From Nectonema munidae (Eukaryota; Nematomorpha; Nectonematoida; Nectonematidae), in the NCBI GenBank assembly GCA_030549495.1, contig JAUIRK010000855.1, positions 2,351,501 to 2,415,500 of the forward strand: a DNA stretch of 64,000 bases. The letters are read 5' to 3'. Below the pieces are notes generated by a model that did not search any database, was not told the origin of the DNA, and worked only from the letters and a program-made list of their open reading frames with translations. Below, one piece after another: positions 26,201 through 37,100 of the stretch (positions are counted from its first letter, which is position 1; each line of letters opens with the position of its first letter). A program made the position numbers and the translations under genes.

Positions 26201-29200
26201 ATCGAGTTAAAATTTAGAGTTAATTTATTTACATTTTAAAATTGATTTAAGAATTTATAAATGCTCCTAAAAGTAAAAAGAATCAGAACTGAGGTAAACG
26301 AAGCGCATAATTCGTTATTCGATTTCTTTTCTTTACTGGATACGCTTCAGCCTAGATCGGCCTTAGGCTTGACGCTCCTGTAATGCGTCCCACTCTTAAG
26401 AGTCTTTACTGGAATTAGGGCTCTATCTTTGACTCTTATTAGAAAATGTCGCCCTAGGGTGTTTATAATGACGGCGTAACATTTAATATAAAGAAATGAT
26501 AGAAGTTTCCATACAATTGAGAGTTTGTCCTCATCGCAATGGTTGTATAGTTATATCTTATATGTGGGTATCCGCTGTTATTACTATCCAATTAATGAAT
26601 TCAATTCAACAAATTTATTATTCTGGCTCTGTTGCAAGGGTCGGTGAAAACATGATGCGTTCTGGTGCTGTTGAGGGCGTCAGTTTACAGACTACTAAAC
26701 ACAATATTCCCTCGGCTAGCTAGCGCCAGAGTGTAAAAATTACAAATGGAAGCATGGCTGTCCAACCCAGATACTCTCATAGGAAGAAACGGGGTAGGGC
26801 GATAAGGGTAAATCATCCCAACATAGTGACTTTCCAAAGTAAAGAAACCAGCTGTTGCGGTTCAATATCCGCTAAGATATACCCTTCTGGTCAAGTATTT
26901 GAACAATTGACGGGGACACGAGAGGCTATGACCTGTCATGAGGGTGCAAGAATCCACGGTTCACCATTAAGGGTGTCAATATCTGAATTTAGGGGACCTG
27001 GCCATTATATCTCATAATTGGGCTTAAATGGTCTCGTACTCTGCGAATCAATAGATCTGGTAACTCATGATCCCAATTTGATCGATGATCATTGTGTGAG
27101 GTAAGTTTAGTTAGGTTTTGTTGATTATATTTCTGGACAGATTGTATTAACTCTAAAATCAATCAAGAAGCGATTCAAATTTGAAGGTAAAAGATTTCTA
27201 TTTTATCCATCTATTACCTAAAGATGTTGAGTCTAGTGGGTCGAGATTGCCACCTCTCAAGAAGGGTGCTGTCTAAGAAGTAGGGGCAATTTCAGGAAAG
27301 TCAGCTACCTTCATTTTATGGTTCTCCTAGTAATAGAGACCTATATACCATGGAAGACAAATTTAGATTTGGCTAGCTTGCTGTTCCAGGCTATTCTAAG
27401 GTCAAGGGGACACAAAATTCCGTATTTTGCTCATTGCTAATCCATGCTTTGGTTTGTAGAGTGGCACAGGATGAGGGGCTGTTGGTTGGTGACAGTTTTG
27501 TTGCTATACTGTATCAGCATATACCAAGTATATGAATAAATGAGGACAATGTTTACAATTGCAAAAATTTAGCAAGAGATTCATATGAGGCCTGAAGGTT
27601 ACTAAATAAGTTGTTTAATTTTTAACTTGATTCGAGGCATCGATCTTTAGCAACTTGGTTGCTTATAAAAAAGGTGGACTAGCTTAAAAACATTAACCAG
27701 TTATCGGTAAACATGTACTTTAGCGCGGTAAATTAAAAAAATATATTTTTATTTTTATATTTTATTTCTTCAAATTTAAGAACAATTTAAAATAAAAGAT
27801 GGCAGGTAGACCTCGTGCACCGAATTTAATCGTTGAGAATGTTTTAGAAACTGCTGATGTACGATATATGGACTTTATACGCCAGACTTTGTTTGAGCTT
27901 AGTGAAAAGCGTGAGTGGGTGTTATTTTGTGCTCGAATGGGACTTATTCGAAATAACTTCCATTGCGAGCAATATAACAATGAAATGGCGTTTGTCAACT
28001 ATGCTCCATCTATTGACGGATGTCGGTGGGAATGTAGGAAGCCATGTAGACGAACGAAAAGCATTCGTGAAGGATCGTTTTTTGATGGAAGTCATCTGGA
28101 ATTAAGTACGATTGTACACTTTATTTACTTATGGGTATATGATTCTTGTCTCAAATATATTTCACGAGAATTGGGTGGATTATCATCACATACAATGACA
28201 GACTGGTCTAATTTTTTACGTGAGTTGTGTGAGCAAAGGTTGTTAGTGAATAATCAGCAGATAGGCGGTCTGAATGAAGATTTTACAGCAAAAGAGGTGG
28301 AAATAGACGAAACAAAATATTTCCACAGGAAATATTACCGTGGTCGCTATAGAGATGGACAGTGGGTATTTGGTGGTGTGGAACGAGAACCCGGAAATTG
28401 CTTTCTCGTGGCAGTGGCAAATAGAAAGACTGATACTCTTTATCCTCTAATACAAGAGTGGATTCTGCCAGGAACTCGAGTAATAAGTGACAGTTGGGCA
28501 AGTTATGCCACAATTGAACAAAGGGGTCAGGGGTTATATACACATGACGCTGTAAACCACAGCTTAAATTTTGTTGATCCCCATGACCCCAGCATCTATA
28601 CGAATCGCATTGAAAATATGTGGATGCGCGCTTAAAAGGAAATTAAGACGCCAGTTTGGAACGAGTGAACCTTTATTTGGTGGACACCTTTTTGAATTCA
28701 TGTGGCGTTCTCGTTTTCCTGACTACAATAAACTATTTAATAATATTGTTATCTCTATTAGAGAAGTGTATGTTGTTTAGATAGTGTTGTTCTGGGTAAA
28801 TGCCTCGTATATTATTTTACAATAAAGCTTTTTTTTGGATATATAGAATTTTTTAATTTACCGCGCTAAAGTACATCTTTACCCAGTTATCAACCACAGT
28901 CGACTTTACAAAGATAAAATCCTCTGCTTTTTGGTTTATTTCCTGTCTCACAGCCAACAACTATATTGAAATCAGTTCTTCTCACAATTATTTTTCATTT
29001 CATAAACTCCTTCGCCACTTATTATATATAAATTTGATAAAGAGGTTTATACTCCGAAAATGGTTGTATAAATATAAAAAACATCCTCTTCCTTCAATAT
29101 TTTATATATAATTTTTTAAATAATAAATACTTGAAATTTTGTTAAAAAAATTTTTAATAATTCAGATAAATATTTTTATGGAGAAATCATAAAAATTTGA

Positions 29201-29681
29201 AAATGGATCTGATAAAATTCATTTATTTACTATTTTAGAAATATATTTAAATATTTTGATTTTTAAAAGGAAAAAAGAACATGAAATCAGATGTCCCGGT
29301 CAAAACAGGACGTATGGTAAGCCCACTTATAGCGGACCCCTGTATAGTACAATTTACAATTTGGCAATAATTATAGCATATTTTTATTAACTATTCATGA
29401 ATGAAAGAAAAACGTTAGCTTATAGAAAGAAAGCCATATATATGAATATAATATTTTAAAAATAACTCTATTTTTTGAAAATTATATACCTGTATTATCG
29501 GCACAATTAACAACAGCACCAACCGGTATTGCTTTTGTAAGTTTAAACTTTGATCCAGAAGTCTTAGCATGATCTGAAATTGAATATGATTTTTGAATTA
29601 GATATAGTTAAAAGGATATAAAAAAATTGCATTTAAATTAAATGAAGGAAGACATTATTAATAAGTACCTCGTTTGGACAT
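17276..29681 (-). CDS. RpL23: 60S ribosomal protein L23 (uL14), five exons, complete
   Basis: The protein is a large-subunit rRNA-binding component at the subunit interface. Coding exons in transcript order are 29,669-29,681, 29,490-29,573, 25,176-25,304, 22,778-22,891 and 17,276-17,358. All introns start GT and end AG and all junctions are phase 1. The joined CDS is 423 nt, giving exactly 140 residues plus stop, the usual length. Diagnostic stretches are [53 protein letters not shown] and [16 protein letters not shown]. Against my recollection of the human protein I count about 42 differences (about 70% identity), concentrated in residues 5-20. That is divergent for so conserved a protein, yet the reading frame and splice sites are intact. 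A fast-evolving lineage or a second gene copy are both possible. Introns 2 and 4 carry the Merlin and RTE/transposase insertions. Confidence 0.95.
17777..20490 (-). mobile_element. 5'-truncated RTE-type LINE in the last L23 intron
   Basis: On the minus strand, parts appear in LINE order. The second half of the endonuclease has [27 protein letters not shown], then [11 protein letters not shown]. The RT has [37 protein letters not shown] (catalytic Asp), [18 protein letters not shown] and [10 protein letters not shown] (catalytic Asp pair). The C-terminal domain has [23 protein letters not shown] and DRNLWRNRI. At least two frame changes, near 20,200 and 18,755, plus stops between 19,720 and 20,200 break the single ORF. 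The 3' end carries a GAA-rich tail at about 17,777-17,790. The 5' end is cut inside the endonuclease and abuts another element's ORF in the same direction. It is in the same orientation as the host transcript. Confidence 0.85.
20490..21465 (-). mobile_element. N-terminal part of an unclassified transposase-like ORF
   Basis: This is about 320 residues on the minus strand in two frames joined near 21,155. The first part reads [35 protein letters not shown] and continues [17 protein letters not shown], a Ser/Lys-rich linker, then [35 protein letters not shown] and [17 protein letters not shown] recall this arrangement from multi-copy uncharacterised proteins of hydra and arthropods that look like RNase H-fold (hAT-like) transposases, FDGK being the likely first catalytic Asp. 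The downstream catalytic half is missing where the RTE LINE begins, so the LINE probably inserted into it. The segment at 17,650-17,776, beyond the LINE's 3' end, is open on the minus strand and might be a continuation; I could not confirm that. Confidence 0.5.
21480..22777. other. L23 intron 4, AT-rich with one MITE-like fragment
   Basis: At about 21,755-21,805 the sequence 'ggcccctccaaatataaat' followed by 'tctggctacg' looks like an end of a DNA-transposon-derived repeat. Nothing else is recognised. Confidence 0.35.
22892..23799. other. L23 intron 3, part without recognised features
   Basis: AT-rich sequence with a local TTAATTATA-type self-complementary cluster near 23,258-23,298. No coding or bounded repeat was seen. 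Confidence 0.4.
23800..24187 (-). mobile_element. Non-autonomous hAT element (MITE-like)
   Basis: On the minus strand it begins CAGTGGTTCCCAACCGAGGG, a classic hAT terminus, and on the plus strand it begins CAGTG at 23,800. 'Tggacccc' blocks lie inside both ends, as in the copy at 12.08 kb. It is 388 bp with no coding. Flanking 8-mers do not match, so the target duplication has decayed or one end is misplaced. Confidence 0.55.
24188..25110. other. L23 intron 3, AT-rich remainder
   Basis: Very AT-rich with no recognised element. A short ORF at 24,895-25,089 (+) has no motif. Confidence 0.4.
25111..25129 (-). repeat. hAT terminus close to the L23 exon 3 splice donor
   Basis: The minus strand reads CAGAGGTGGGCAAACTACG, the terminus of a widespread hAT family. 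It lies 46 bp inside the intron from the end of exon 3. The opposite end was not located. Confidence 0.5.
25305..26325. other. L23 intron 2, AT-rich part
   Basis: No recognisable coding, RNA or transposon sequence. Confidence 0.4.
26326..27650 (+). other. GC-richer coding-like island of unknown origin
   Basis: This part of L23 intron 2 is clearly richer in G and C than its neighbours (about 43-48% in lines I counted). Two plus-strand ORFs in one frame (26,496-26,723 and 26,754-27,017) look protein-like. One has [20 protein letters not shown], the other [16 protein letters not shown]. Another protein-like stretch lies near 27,330-27,600 ([19 protein letters not shown]). No family is recognised. 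It may be a broken gene from a captured foreign or virus-like element, or an old host retrocopy. It carries several breaks and is a fossil in any case. Confidence 0.35.
27698..28891 (+). mobile_element. Merlin DNA transposon with 35-bp inverted ends and 8-bp target duplication
   Basis: The element is 27,706-28,883 (1,178 bp). Its 35-bp terminal inverted repeats start GGTAAA and contain ATGTACTTTAGCGCGG; they differ at one base, position 7. CAGTTATC is duplicated at 27,698-27,705 and 28,884-28,891, matching the 8-9 bp duplications known for Merlin. It carries a single transposase gene of the IS1016/ISXO2 type. Near-identical ends and a perfect duplication indicate recent insertion into L23 intron 2, in antisense to the host gene. 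Confidence 0.95.
27799..28780 (+). pseudogene. Merlin (ISXO2-like) transposase, one frameshift near the 3' end
   Basis: The first frame runs 27,799-28,635 and covers the N-terminal part and nearly all of the DDE core. It contains [14 protein letters not shown], which belongs to a zinc-binding-like CX3C region, then [14 protein letters not shown] (first Asp), [12 protein letters not shown] (second Asp) and [10 protein letters not shown] (the Glu). The frame then stops. One extra base near 28,633 puts the continuation [19 protein letters not shown] to YVV into the +1 frame, ending at 28,780. Full length would be about 327 residues, normal for Merlin. All three catalytic acids lie before the shift. 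Either a recent mutation or a base-calling error in a CGCGCTT context explains it. Confidence 0.92.
28892..29489. other. L23 intron 2, exon 2-proximal part
   Basis: AT-rich. Around 29,296-29,335 there is a GC-richer MITE-like patch ('tgtcccggtcaaaacagga'). Nothing further is recognised. Confidence 0.35.
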
Positions 29682-30648
29682 CTTTAATGAGAACTAAATG
29701 TGTTGTTGAAATTAAAATGAAAAAGAATTTATTTTAATTTGGGGGCATTAATTAAGTAATTAAACTAAAGTAATTCTTGTTTATTTTTATGAGAAATTTA
29801 AAAATAAATTAAGTTTAAGATCTTCGGTTAAAAATATAAGGCTTGAGTAGAATTTATTTTTATTTTTTCTCACAAATCCCTATTTAACAAATTCATTACA
29901 AACTTTGTATTGGAGTAAAAATATAAATTAATGAAAGATTGATATTAATATAATTTGGTTGTGAATCACATAACTAATGAAATCAATTTACATATGAAAA
30001 CTATGAAAATTTATTCTAAATTTTTTTCATAATTACTACAAGTTATCTTGATAGCGAAGGATAAACTGTTTCTTTTAGGAAAATTTATCAAGAAAAATAT
30101 CCCAGTCAACGATATATGTCAAAAGACGAATTTCAAATGAATATTTGCAAAAGATAATTTGTAGGCATTTTTGGATTTTTTATGTAAGAAAACTCCTTTT
30201 GTAAAGATAGGGTGAACAAAAAAGTAGATAATTTAAATGATTAATTATTTAGCGTCAAAATTCCAAAAGTTATTTTAAACAGTATCATATTGAAAAGTAA
30301 TGATTTCTTCTTCATCTAAATAAATTCAAAATCAGAGAAGAGGAAATAAATGATTTTAAATGTTTGAGATCTTAAAAAAATTTCTCATATTTTTTCAACA
30401 ATTATTCTAAATAATTTTTTATTATAAACGCTTTTTTTCATTTTAAATTCCAACAAATAAGTTAAATGAAATTCTGGTTATTTAATTTTTCTAAACATTA
30501 ACATTTGAATTTTTATCAATGTAATGTCTACTAATTTAATATAAATTGAGGGTTTTGTATTAATTTAGAAGATAGTTACAGGGATCAAACAAAATTCATC
30601 TTAATAAAAAATAAAAGTCTAAAATGAAAAGCATCTCAATTTAAATGT
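29682..30648. other. Upstream region of L23, AT-rich
   Basis: The minus-strand sequence just upstream of the L23 start holds a pyrimidine tract (TTCTTTTTCATTTT), a plausible 5'TOP-like start region for a ribosomal protein gene. This is tentative. The rest shows no feature. Confidence 0.3.
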
Positions 30649-30797
30649 GAGTAGGGTTGGTTAGATGCTGGATTCGATAACTCAACGTCTTGGGTTCGAT
30701 TCCGCATCAAGCCTGCTTTCCTCATTGTTCGATACAAGCGGCGTAATTGTGCCTTCTCGATGAAAACACCCCTGGGTACCTTTACCTTTACCTTTCA
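30649..30797 (+). repeat. tRNA-derived SINE, copy 1
   Basis: The A-box-like GGTTAGATGCTGG and B box GGGTTCGATTCC form a tRNA-like head. The body contains GATACAAGCGGCGTAATTG, TGCCTTCTCGATGAAAACAC and a (TTTACC)n tail. A closely similar copy is at 32,801 and a head-less copy at 5,725. Confidence 0.85.
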
Positions 30798-31689
30798 ATT
30801 TTTTATTTGTTCATTGTTGTAATCCTTTTAAATCTATATAAAAATGTACATTCGCGTATTTGATTTTGGAGGAGTTGTAAAAACTGAAGAACAAATGGGA
30901 AAAGTTGTATGTCAAAAGTTATGAAAAACGTATACAATTACAAGTTCTATGTTAATTTATTATTTTTTATCTTATCTTTTTCTATTTTTGTTTAATTTTA
31001 CGTTTTAAAATTTGAAAATTTATTGTAAATTTTTTAATTTTAAATAAATAATCATTTGTTTATTTATATTACTTTTAATCGTATTAGGCTGAATATTTAA
31101 ATTAACGCATTTTAGTTGTTCTTATCACATTACTGGGCAGATGTTAATGATGACACGAATGGGGAATTGAACCAATGACATTCTAAATCTCATTTCTTAA
31201 TAAGATTTGAAAACTTAATCAACTTTAAAAAAAGAATATGCATGCTTTGAACATTTTTTTCTGTTTTGCTCCTATCCAGAGACAAATGTAGTGATTGTCT
31301 CTTTAGTATTTTGCTCCTTGAATATATTATATTTATTTAATCTACTTTCCTTACTTTTACATAATTTATCCAACCTTAAAGTCATCCTGAATATTTAAAA
31401 TTAGCTACATAATTGTGAAAAAATAATCAAAAATAGGTGAACTTTTATCTGACCTAGCATATTTATCAATGTTGATTATAAATGAACCACAAATGAGCAT
31501 TTATAAAAAACATTCAATAAAAAAGATATATAACTCTGAATTGACTTGTTTCCTCAGCAATAGTATTAGCAGTATATACACAAAGATAACTAATTGAAAT
31601 GATATTAGCAATAAAGTATATGTAATGAGTGAATAGAAAGTAACATGGATGAAATTGTTTATATGAATACTATTGTAATAAGAGTAATA
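30798..31689. other. No firm feature; weak tRNA-like B box on the minus strand
   Basis: At about 31,155-31,175 the reverse complement has GGTTCAATTCC, a B-box-like element without a convincing A box. The rest is AT-rich. Confidence 0.3.
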
Positions 31690-32335
31690 CTTTAGATCGT
31701 GATTCTCATATTTTTCTTCTTATGAACACATTTCGAAGTGAAAAATATTTTGTGGACCCCCTATTTTTATCGCTACCTTTATTTTTCAAAATGATAAGGA
31801 TAAATAAGTTGTTCTTAATCACTGTTTTTTATTTGTTTGCTCAATTAATTTTTTATAGTGTATATTTATAATATTTTATTTTTATTCGAAAAGGTGTTGC
31901 TTAGTGTGAACGTTAAACGTGATGTCTTGGAAGTAAGACGCTATGCCAGGGTCCAATTAAGTCAATGACCATTTAAATCTCTTCTATCAATAACATTTAG
32001 TCGATTTTGACTTATTGAATACGGATTAAAAACAAGACTGATCGCTATGAAATTAATAAATAAAACTAAATGATATTTTTTCCACTTTTAGTATCAAAGC
32101 TAATTCAACAAGAATATATGATAAAAATGACTTTGATTTTTGCCATAATAGATAAAAAAAATTCCAATTTTAGAACGTTTTCTCAATAAAATTAATTTTT
32201 TTATTCATTAAACATTTAAATTTTATTTTTAATATGGGCTTTTTGCAAAATTAAATGGATTCCAAATTTAAAATCTCTCTAAAAATATTATTTAGTCCTT
32301 GCCGGTCCACATGGGACACGTTGAAAAACACTACT
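31690..32335. mobile_element. Decayed hAT-like non-autonomous element
   Basis: The right end reads 'ggtccacatgggacacgttgaaaaacacta', whose reverse complement has the hAT-like TAGTGTTTTTCAACGTG. 'Gtggacccc' lies inside the left part, as in the copies at 12.08 and 23.8 kb. The left terminus is degraded and its position is a guess. Confidence 0.35.
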
Positions 32336-32800
32336 TTATTCTATTGATTTACTAATATGATGCTACGGATCTTAAACCAGATACCTTCTTCATCTTGCAA
32401 TTCTCTTTCTCAATAATAATCCTCTTTCATCTTCTTTTTCTTAATCCTTTCCTGTCTTTTTGTCAATTTATATGTTGTGTTGCCTTATCATTTTAAAATA
32501 CACTTGCTCTTTTTTTAACTTTATATATGTTTAAGCTTTGTGAATATTTATAGTGTTTTTATTCCGGTTTTGCTCTGCTTCTTTTTTTCCCATGAACATT
32601 ACTTTTCAAATGGACATGCTTCAGCTTCTCTCTCTTTTCTAATGCTATGCTGGGTAATGACATCTCAACGAAGTCTGCCTTCCTTTGTTTCTTATCAGTT
32701 ATCTTAAGTTATTTAAAAGCTTCTTATGATATGATATTACAATTGTGTATTACTTTTCTTTTCTACCTATAAATTTATTACTTACTTCACTTTTGAGAGC

Positions 32801-32950
32801 TGGAGTAAAGTTGGTTAGATACTGGGTATCGATAACTCAAGGTCTTGAGTTCAAATCCCGGATCAAGTCTCCTTTCTTTCATTTTTCGATTCTAGCGGCG
32901 CAATTGTGCCTTCTCGATGAAAACACCCCATGTTACCTTTACTTTACTTT
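32801..32950 (+). repeat. tRNA-derived SINE, copy 2
   Basis: Same order of blocks as copy 1: GTTGGTTAGATACTGGG, GAGTTCAAATCCCGG, TAGCGGCGCAATTGTGCCTT, CTCGATGAAAACACCCC and a TTTAC-rich tail. Confidence 0.85.
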
Positions 32951-34135
32951 GCTTCATTTTATTTTACATATATAATAACATTTTCTAATATTAAGGAAAC
33001 TCTCCAACCTCATCCTGCTTATATAAAAAAAATATTGGACTAAAATTAATATTTCTAAAGAAAAAAAAGAATGCATCAAAAAATTAAAAAAGCAGATTCT
33101 CATTTCTTCCAACACATATGGCAAATACTTACACATATGGAAATTTTATTTGAATGATTATTTTTTAAAGTAAAATTGCTAAGCTGGGAGTAATTTAGGT
33201 ATATCCATATAGTTTTTCTAATATATACAATACTTTCTCATTATACCTGATTATTCTTCGCATCAATACCCGAACAGTCCGTTTTATTATGTTGTTGTTA
33301 GCCCCTATATTATACTATCTTTATATGAGTATAATCTATCAGTTCAAAACAAGGCATTGTTTAAACTGATAAAGTATTTCCATAAAAGCAAATACTCTCA
33401 GGGAAAAGTGTAGAATTTTGTTACACCTTCGCAGCAGCAGCGATAAACCAGTGTATTTTCAGCCAACCCGCAAAAATCCACCATAAGGTTTTATTATCGC
33501 CTTCAAAGCGGACATAGGCCAAATAAAAATCTATTCCAGTATTCAAAATTTGGAATTAGTTAAAAAAATGTTTAAATAACTTGAAGAAAAGTTAAAGAGA
33601 CAAAATATATTTATTACAATTAAAATGATATATGAATAATTTAAAATTTTATAACTCTACACAAAAAGTGGACAATATTTGAAGATAAGAAATTAACAAG
33701 GGAGATGAGAATGATAGAATTCTCAATGTTTATGTGTAAACATGCATAAAAACTTGTCATATGGAACCTGTTTTGCAGAATTCGTCAAAGCTTTTCAGCG
33801 AACGTTTTCTGACCGGTATGATTGCATACACATTTAAAAGTCGATTCTTTCAGAAAATAAAAACGCATGATATAAAATATAGTCGCATTTAATACTCCCA
33901 TTTCAAATATTGGATTTGAGTAAAAACAAAAATTTGTTAAAAAAACATGGAAAAAAATTCGGATACAAAAAAAAATACAAAAACACGAAAAGCGTTTACA
34001 AAATAATTTTCAAAAATACAAAAATTTTTCTTCAATAAAAGTATTTTTCTTCTTTTTCTCCCACCAAAAAAATACATTTCATGATTAGAGGCAGGAAAAT
34101 GCCTAAAATGAGCCCAACATGCATATTTTGAAAAG
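32951..34135. other. 3' flank of the receptor gene, nothing firm
   Basis: Around 33,337-33,368 a short inverted repeat (ATCAGTTCAAAACAA..TTGTTTAAACTGAT) could form a hairpin. An AATAAA on the minus strand at about 33,609 could serve the receptor transcript. No other feature. Confidence 0.3.
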
Positions 34136-37100
34136 CTAAACTTCAGTGGGTTTTATATTCGCTAAAATTCTAGCTGTCTCTGGGTTTACATTGTAGAAGA
34201 GTTTTTGTTGTTGAAGAGACTTTTCGCCTGAAATAGCGTCCTTTTGGTCGAAATTAATTGCGTTTGTGGTGACTGGAGTTGAAAAACTTGTTCTACTTTT
34301 GCGAAAGGCTTTTGGAGGCGGCGTTGGCTGTAAGAAACAACAAAAATAAAACATTAAAGAAAAAAGATTTTTCATGCAATAGTTTTTGTATCGAGATTTT
34401 TATCGATATAGAAAATATAAAAATTAAGTAGTATATGTTGGAAGTCAGCTCATTGCAAAATTTTTGATTCTTTTGTCAAATAAACATTTGTGTGCGTATT
34501 ACTCTTCACTCATAGGAAATGTTTTTTTGTTTAAGATATTTTTGAAGGTCAAATTAATCAAAAAAAGTTGTGATTAATTCATTGCACACAATTTCCTACT
34601 TCCAACAATTTTCGTTTTTTTGATGCATTGATGAAATTCAAAAGGCCAAAAAGCCGCTTTTATGAATAAGCATCAAATACATATGTGCGACACATTTATC
34701 CAAGCAGTGCTATAACCTGAATATGAAATATTTTCATTCCCGATTTATTTCTAAACAAAATATAATATAATATAGCTGGTCTGTGATTTCCCTCTTTAAA
34801 TATCACTTTCTGGGTATTTTCGACATTTTAAATATATTTTACACTTAATTAAAAGCAAAATATGCAAAAAAAAATTTATTTTAAATTCTTACAAAAACTT
34901 CTCAAAGAACATTTCTTATTGCTATTTGAAGATCATTCTCATATTTGTTATAAAAAGTCTGCCAGCTTGAAAAAGTGTTTTCAACTCAACTGAAGCGGGT
35001 AGAGAAAAAATTATACAAGATTTCAATATTAAATATTTTTGGGTCAGTTATTTGAAACTATTTTTAAATTGGTTTTTCATTAAGCCTTCTTTAATATATT
35101 GATATTAATATTATTTTTATAAATGTTCTGCTTTATAGAATATAAAATTGTTTTTTTTCATTAATTTTCTTATTTAATGATATATTTTAACAATATTCTT
35201 TTTACTTTTCTTCTTCCGATCGGGAAAAATAATGTCAATTTATCAAAGTATGTGTTTGTAGTAAGAGATACCAACGATGGGTCGTAAGTAGACCCCTAAA
35301 AAGCCAGTATATCTTGGGCCAACCATTTTTTAAGGATTAATACAACACATAACTATGCTCTGCCATATTTTGCAGTGAAAAAAAATTTTTTTTTTTACTT
35401 TTTATTGATTATAATTATGAGTTCTGAACCGAATTGTTCGAAATCTTAATTTTTTCAATCAAATTAATATAGTGTAAGGTATTTTAAGACTTCTAACTTT
35501 ATTTAGAATGAAAATTAAAAAAAATCATTTTCAATATTTTTTAATCATTTTTTTTTCATTCTTAATAGTGAAATACATTGTGGCATTTTTGATTTGTTTA
35601 AATATGTTATATTTTGCAAAGTTTTGAGAATGTTTCGCGTTAATTGGAAGTATTATTATTTCTGAAAAAAGGGAGATGCCAAATTTAAATGGAATTTAAT
35701 TAAAATAGAAATAGCAGTTATCCACAATTTACAAAATGGAAAAATTTTGAATCGATTCGAGATTGTGCAAGAAAATGATTTGTGAAAAAGGATGTGCTTT
35801 ACCTTGTGAAGATTTCTTTGCTGATTCATTTCACTCACCACGTCATCGTACACACTTCTCTTTTTCGGATCACTGAAAAAGCCGGACCGATACTTGAAAC
35901 TGTTTTCCAGTGCCCAACCTGTTTGAGAAGGAAAAAAATAATTTGATATTTTCTTGAAATAATTAATTAAATAATTAATATCTCCACATTAAGTATATTT
36001 ATAAGTATATAAAATGCTTACAATATTTCTGCCGATATTTCAGACCCGGTTCTATTAAAGGGGAAATGGGACATAGCCCCAAAATTTTAGGAGGGAATTT
36101 CTTCAAAAATTTATATAAAATTGGGGGAAGTTTTTGTTTTCTGAGTATGGTCTAGCAGTGGAAGAGTTTGGTATTGATTGAGTTCTTTTTGGTTGGATCC
36201 TGAAGAATCCATACGAACAATAAAATATTAAAGATAACAAAAATTGAGACAATTTTGCAATAATTAAATTTGGAATGTTTGATAAAATTGAAAAATTGTG
36301 ATTTTTAAGTACTCCACTGATATCATAAGAACTACCAGATGTTTCGGTTTTCACCGTCGTTTAACGGAATCCTGGACGCGATATCTAATGATTTCCAAAT
36401 TTCAGTCCCTTGTTTTCAATCTCAAAAAACGAGGTTTAAAAATTTCTATCTCAAAATGTGATTCATTAATTATTATTATCTCTATTTTCAGTGCAAAGTG
36501 CGCGTGGAATGAACAAATTGGATTAATTTGTTCATAGCTTGTTCTTAGCCCGCATTTGTCTTCTTAGGTGATTTAAAAATCTTTGCACCCTAATCCTTCT
36601 AGAGCTGTTTCCCCAACTTTTTGCAATATTTAAAATTAACATTTAACCACTAAAATTAATTTTTCTGCCAATATTAAACTTTTTTTTAAATATATTTATA
36701 TTTTTTTTATTATATTTGAAATATATATGTTGAAATAATGCTTCTATAAAACTAGGACTTTTTTTGAAGAAAGAGTCTAATTTAGAACTAGCATTGCACT
36801 AATGGAACAAACTAAAAATAAAGAACACATTTTGCTATATTAATACACCTAAAATGAATTAAAACCTTTTTAATTTAAAAAAAAACCGTTTTTTATAAAT
36901 CCTTTAGATAATATTACAGTCACATTGATTATTATTATTATTATTAGTATGCAATTATTGATTACGCATTAATTATATTGATTATATTGATAGTTTAATA
37001 TTTTCTTGCTTCACTTACATCGGCGTATAAAGAAGTAGGACAAAATGTATCAATTTTCTCTTTAGTGCATAAATATATAAAAAGAACATGAACACATGTG

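Noticed and set aside
26326-27650. Nuclear copy of mitochondrial DNA
   Set aside because: The island is GC-richer than its surroundings, and no mitochondrial protein or rRNA motif could be recognised in either strand or with the invertebrate mitochondrial code.
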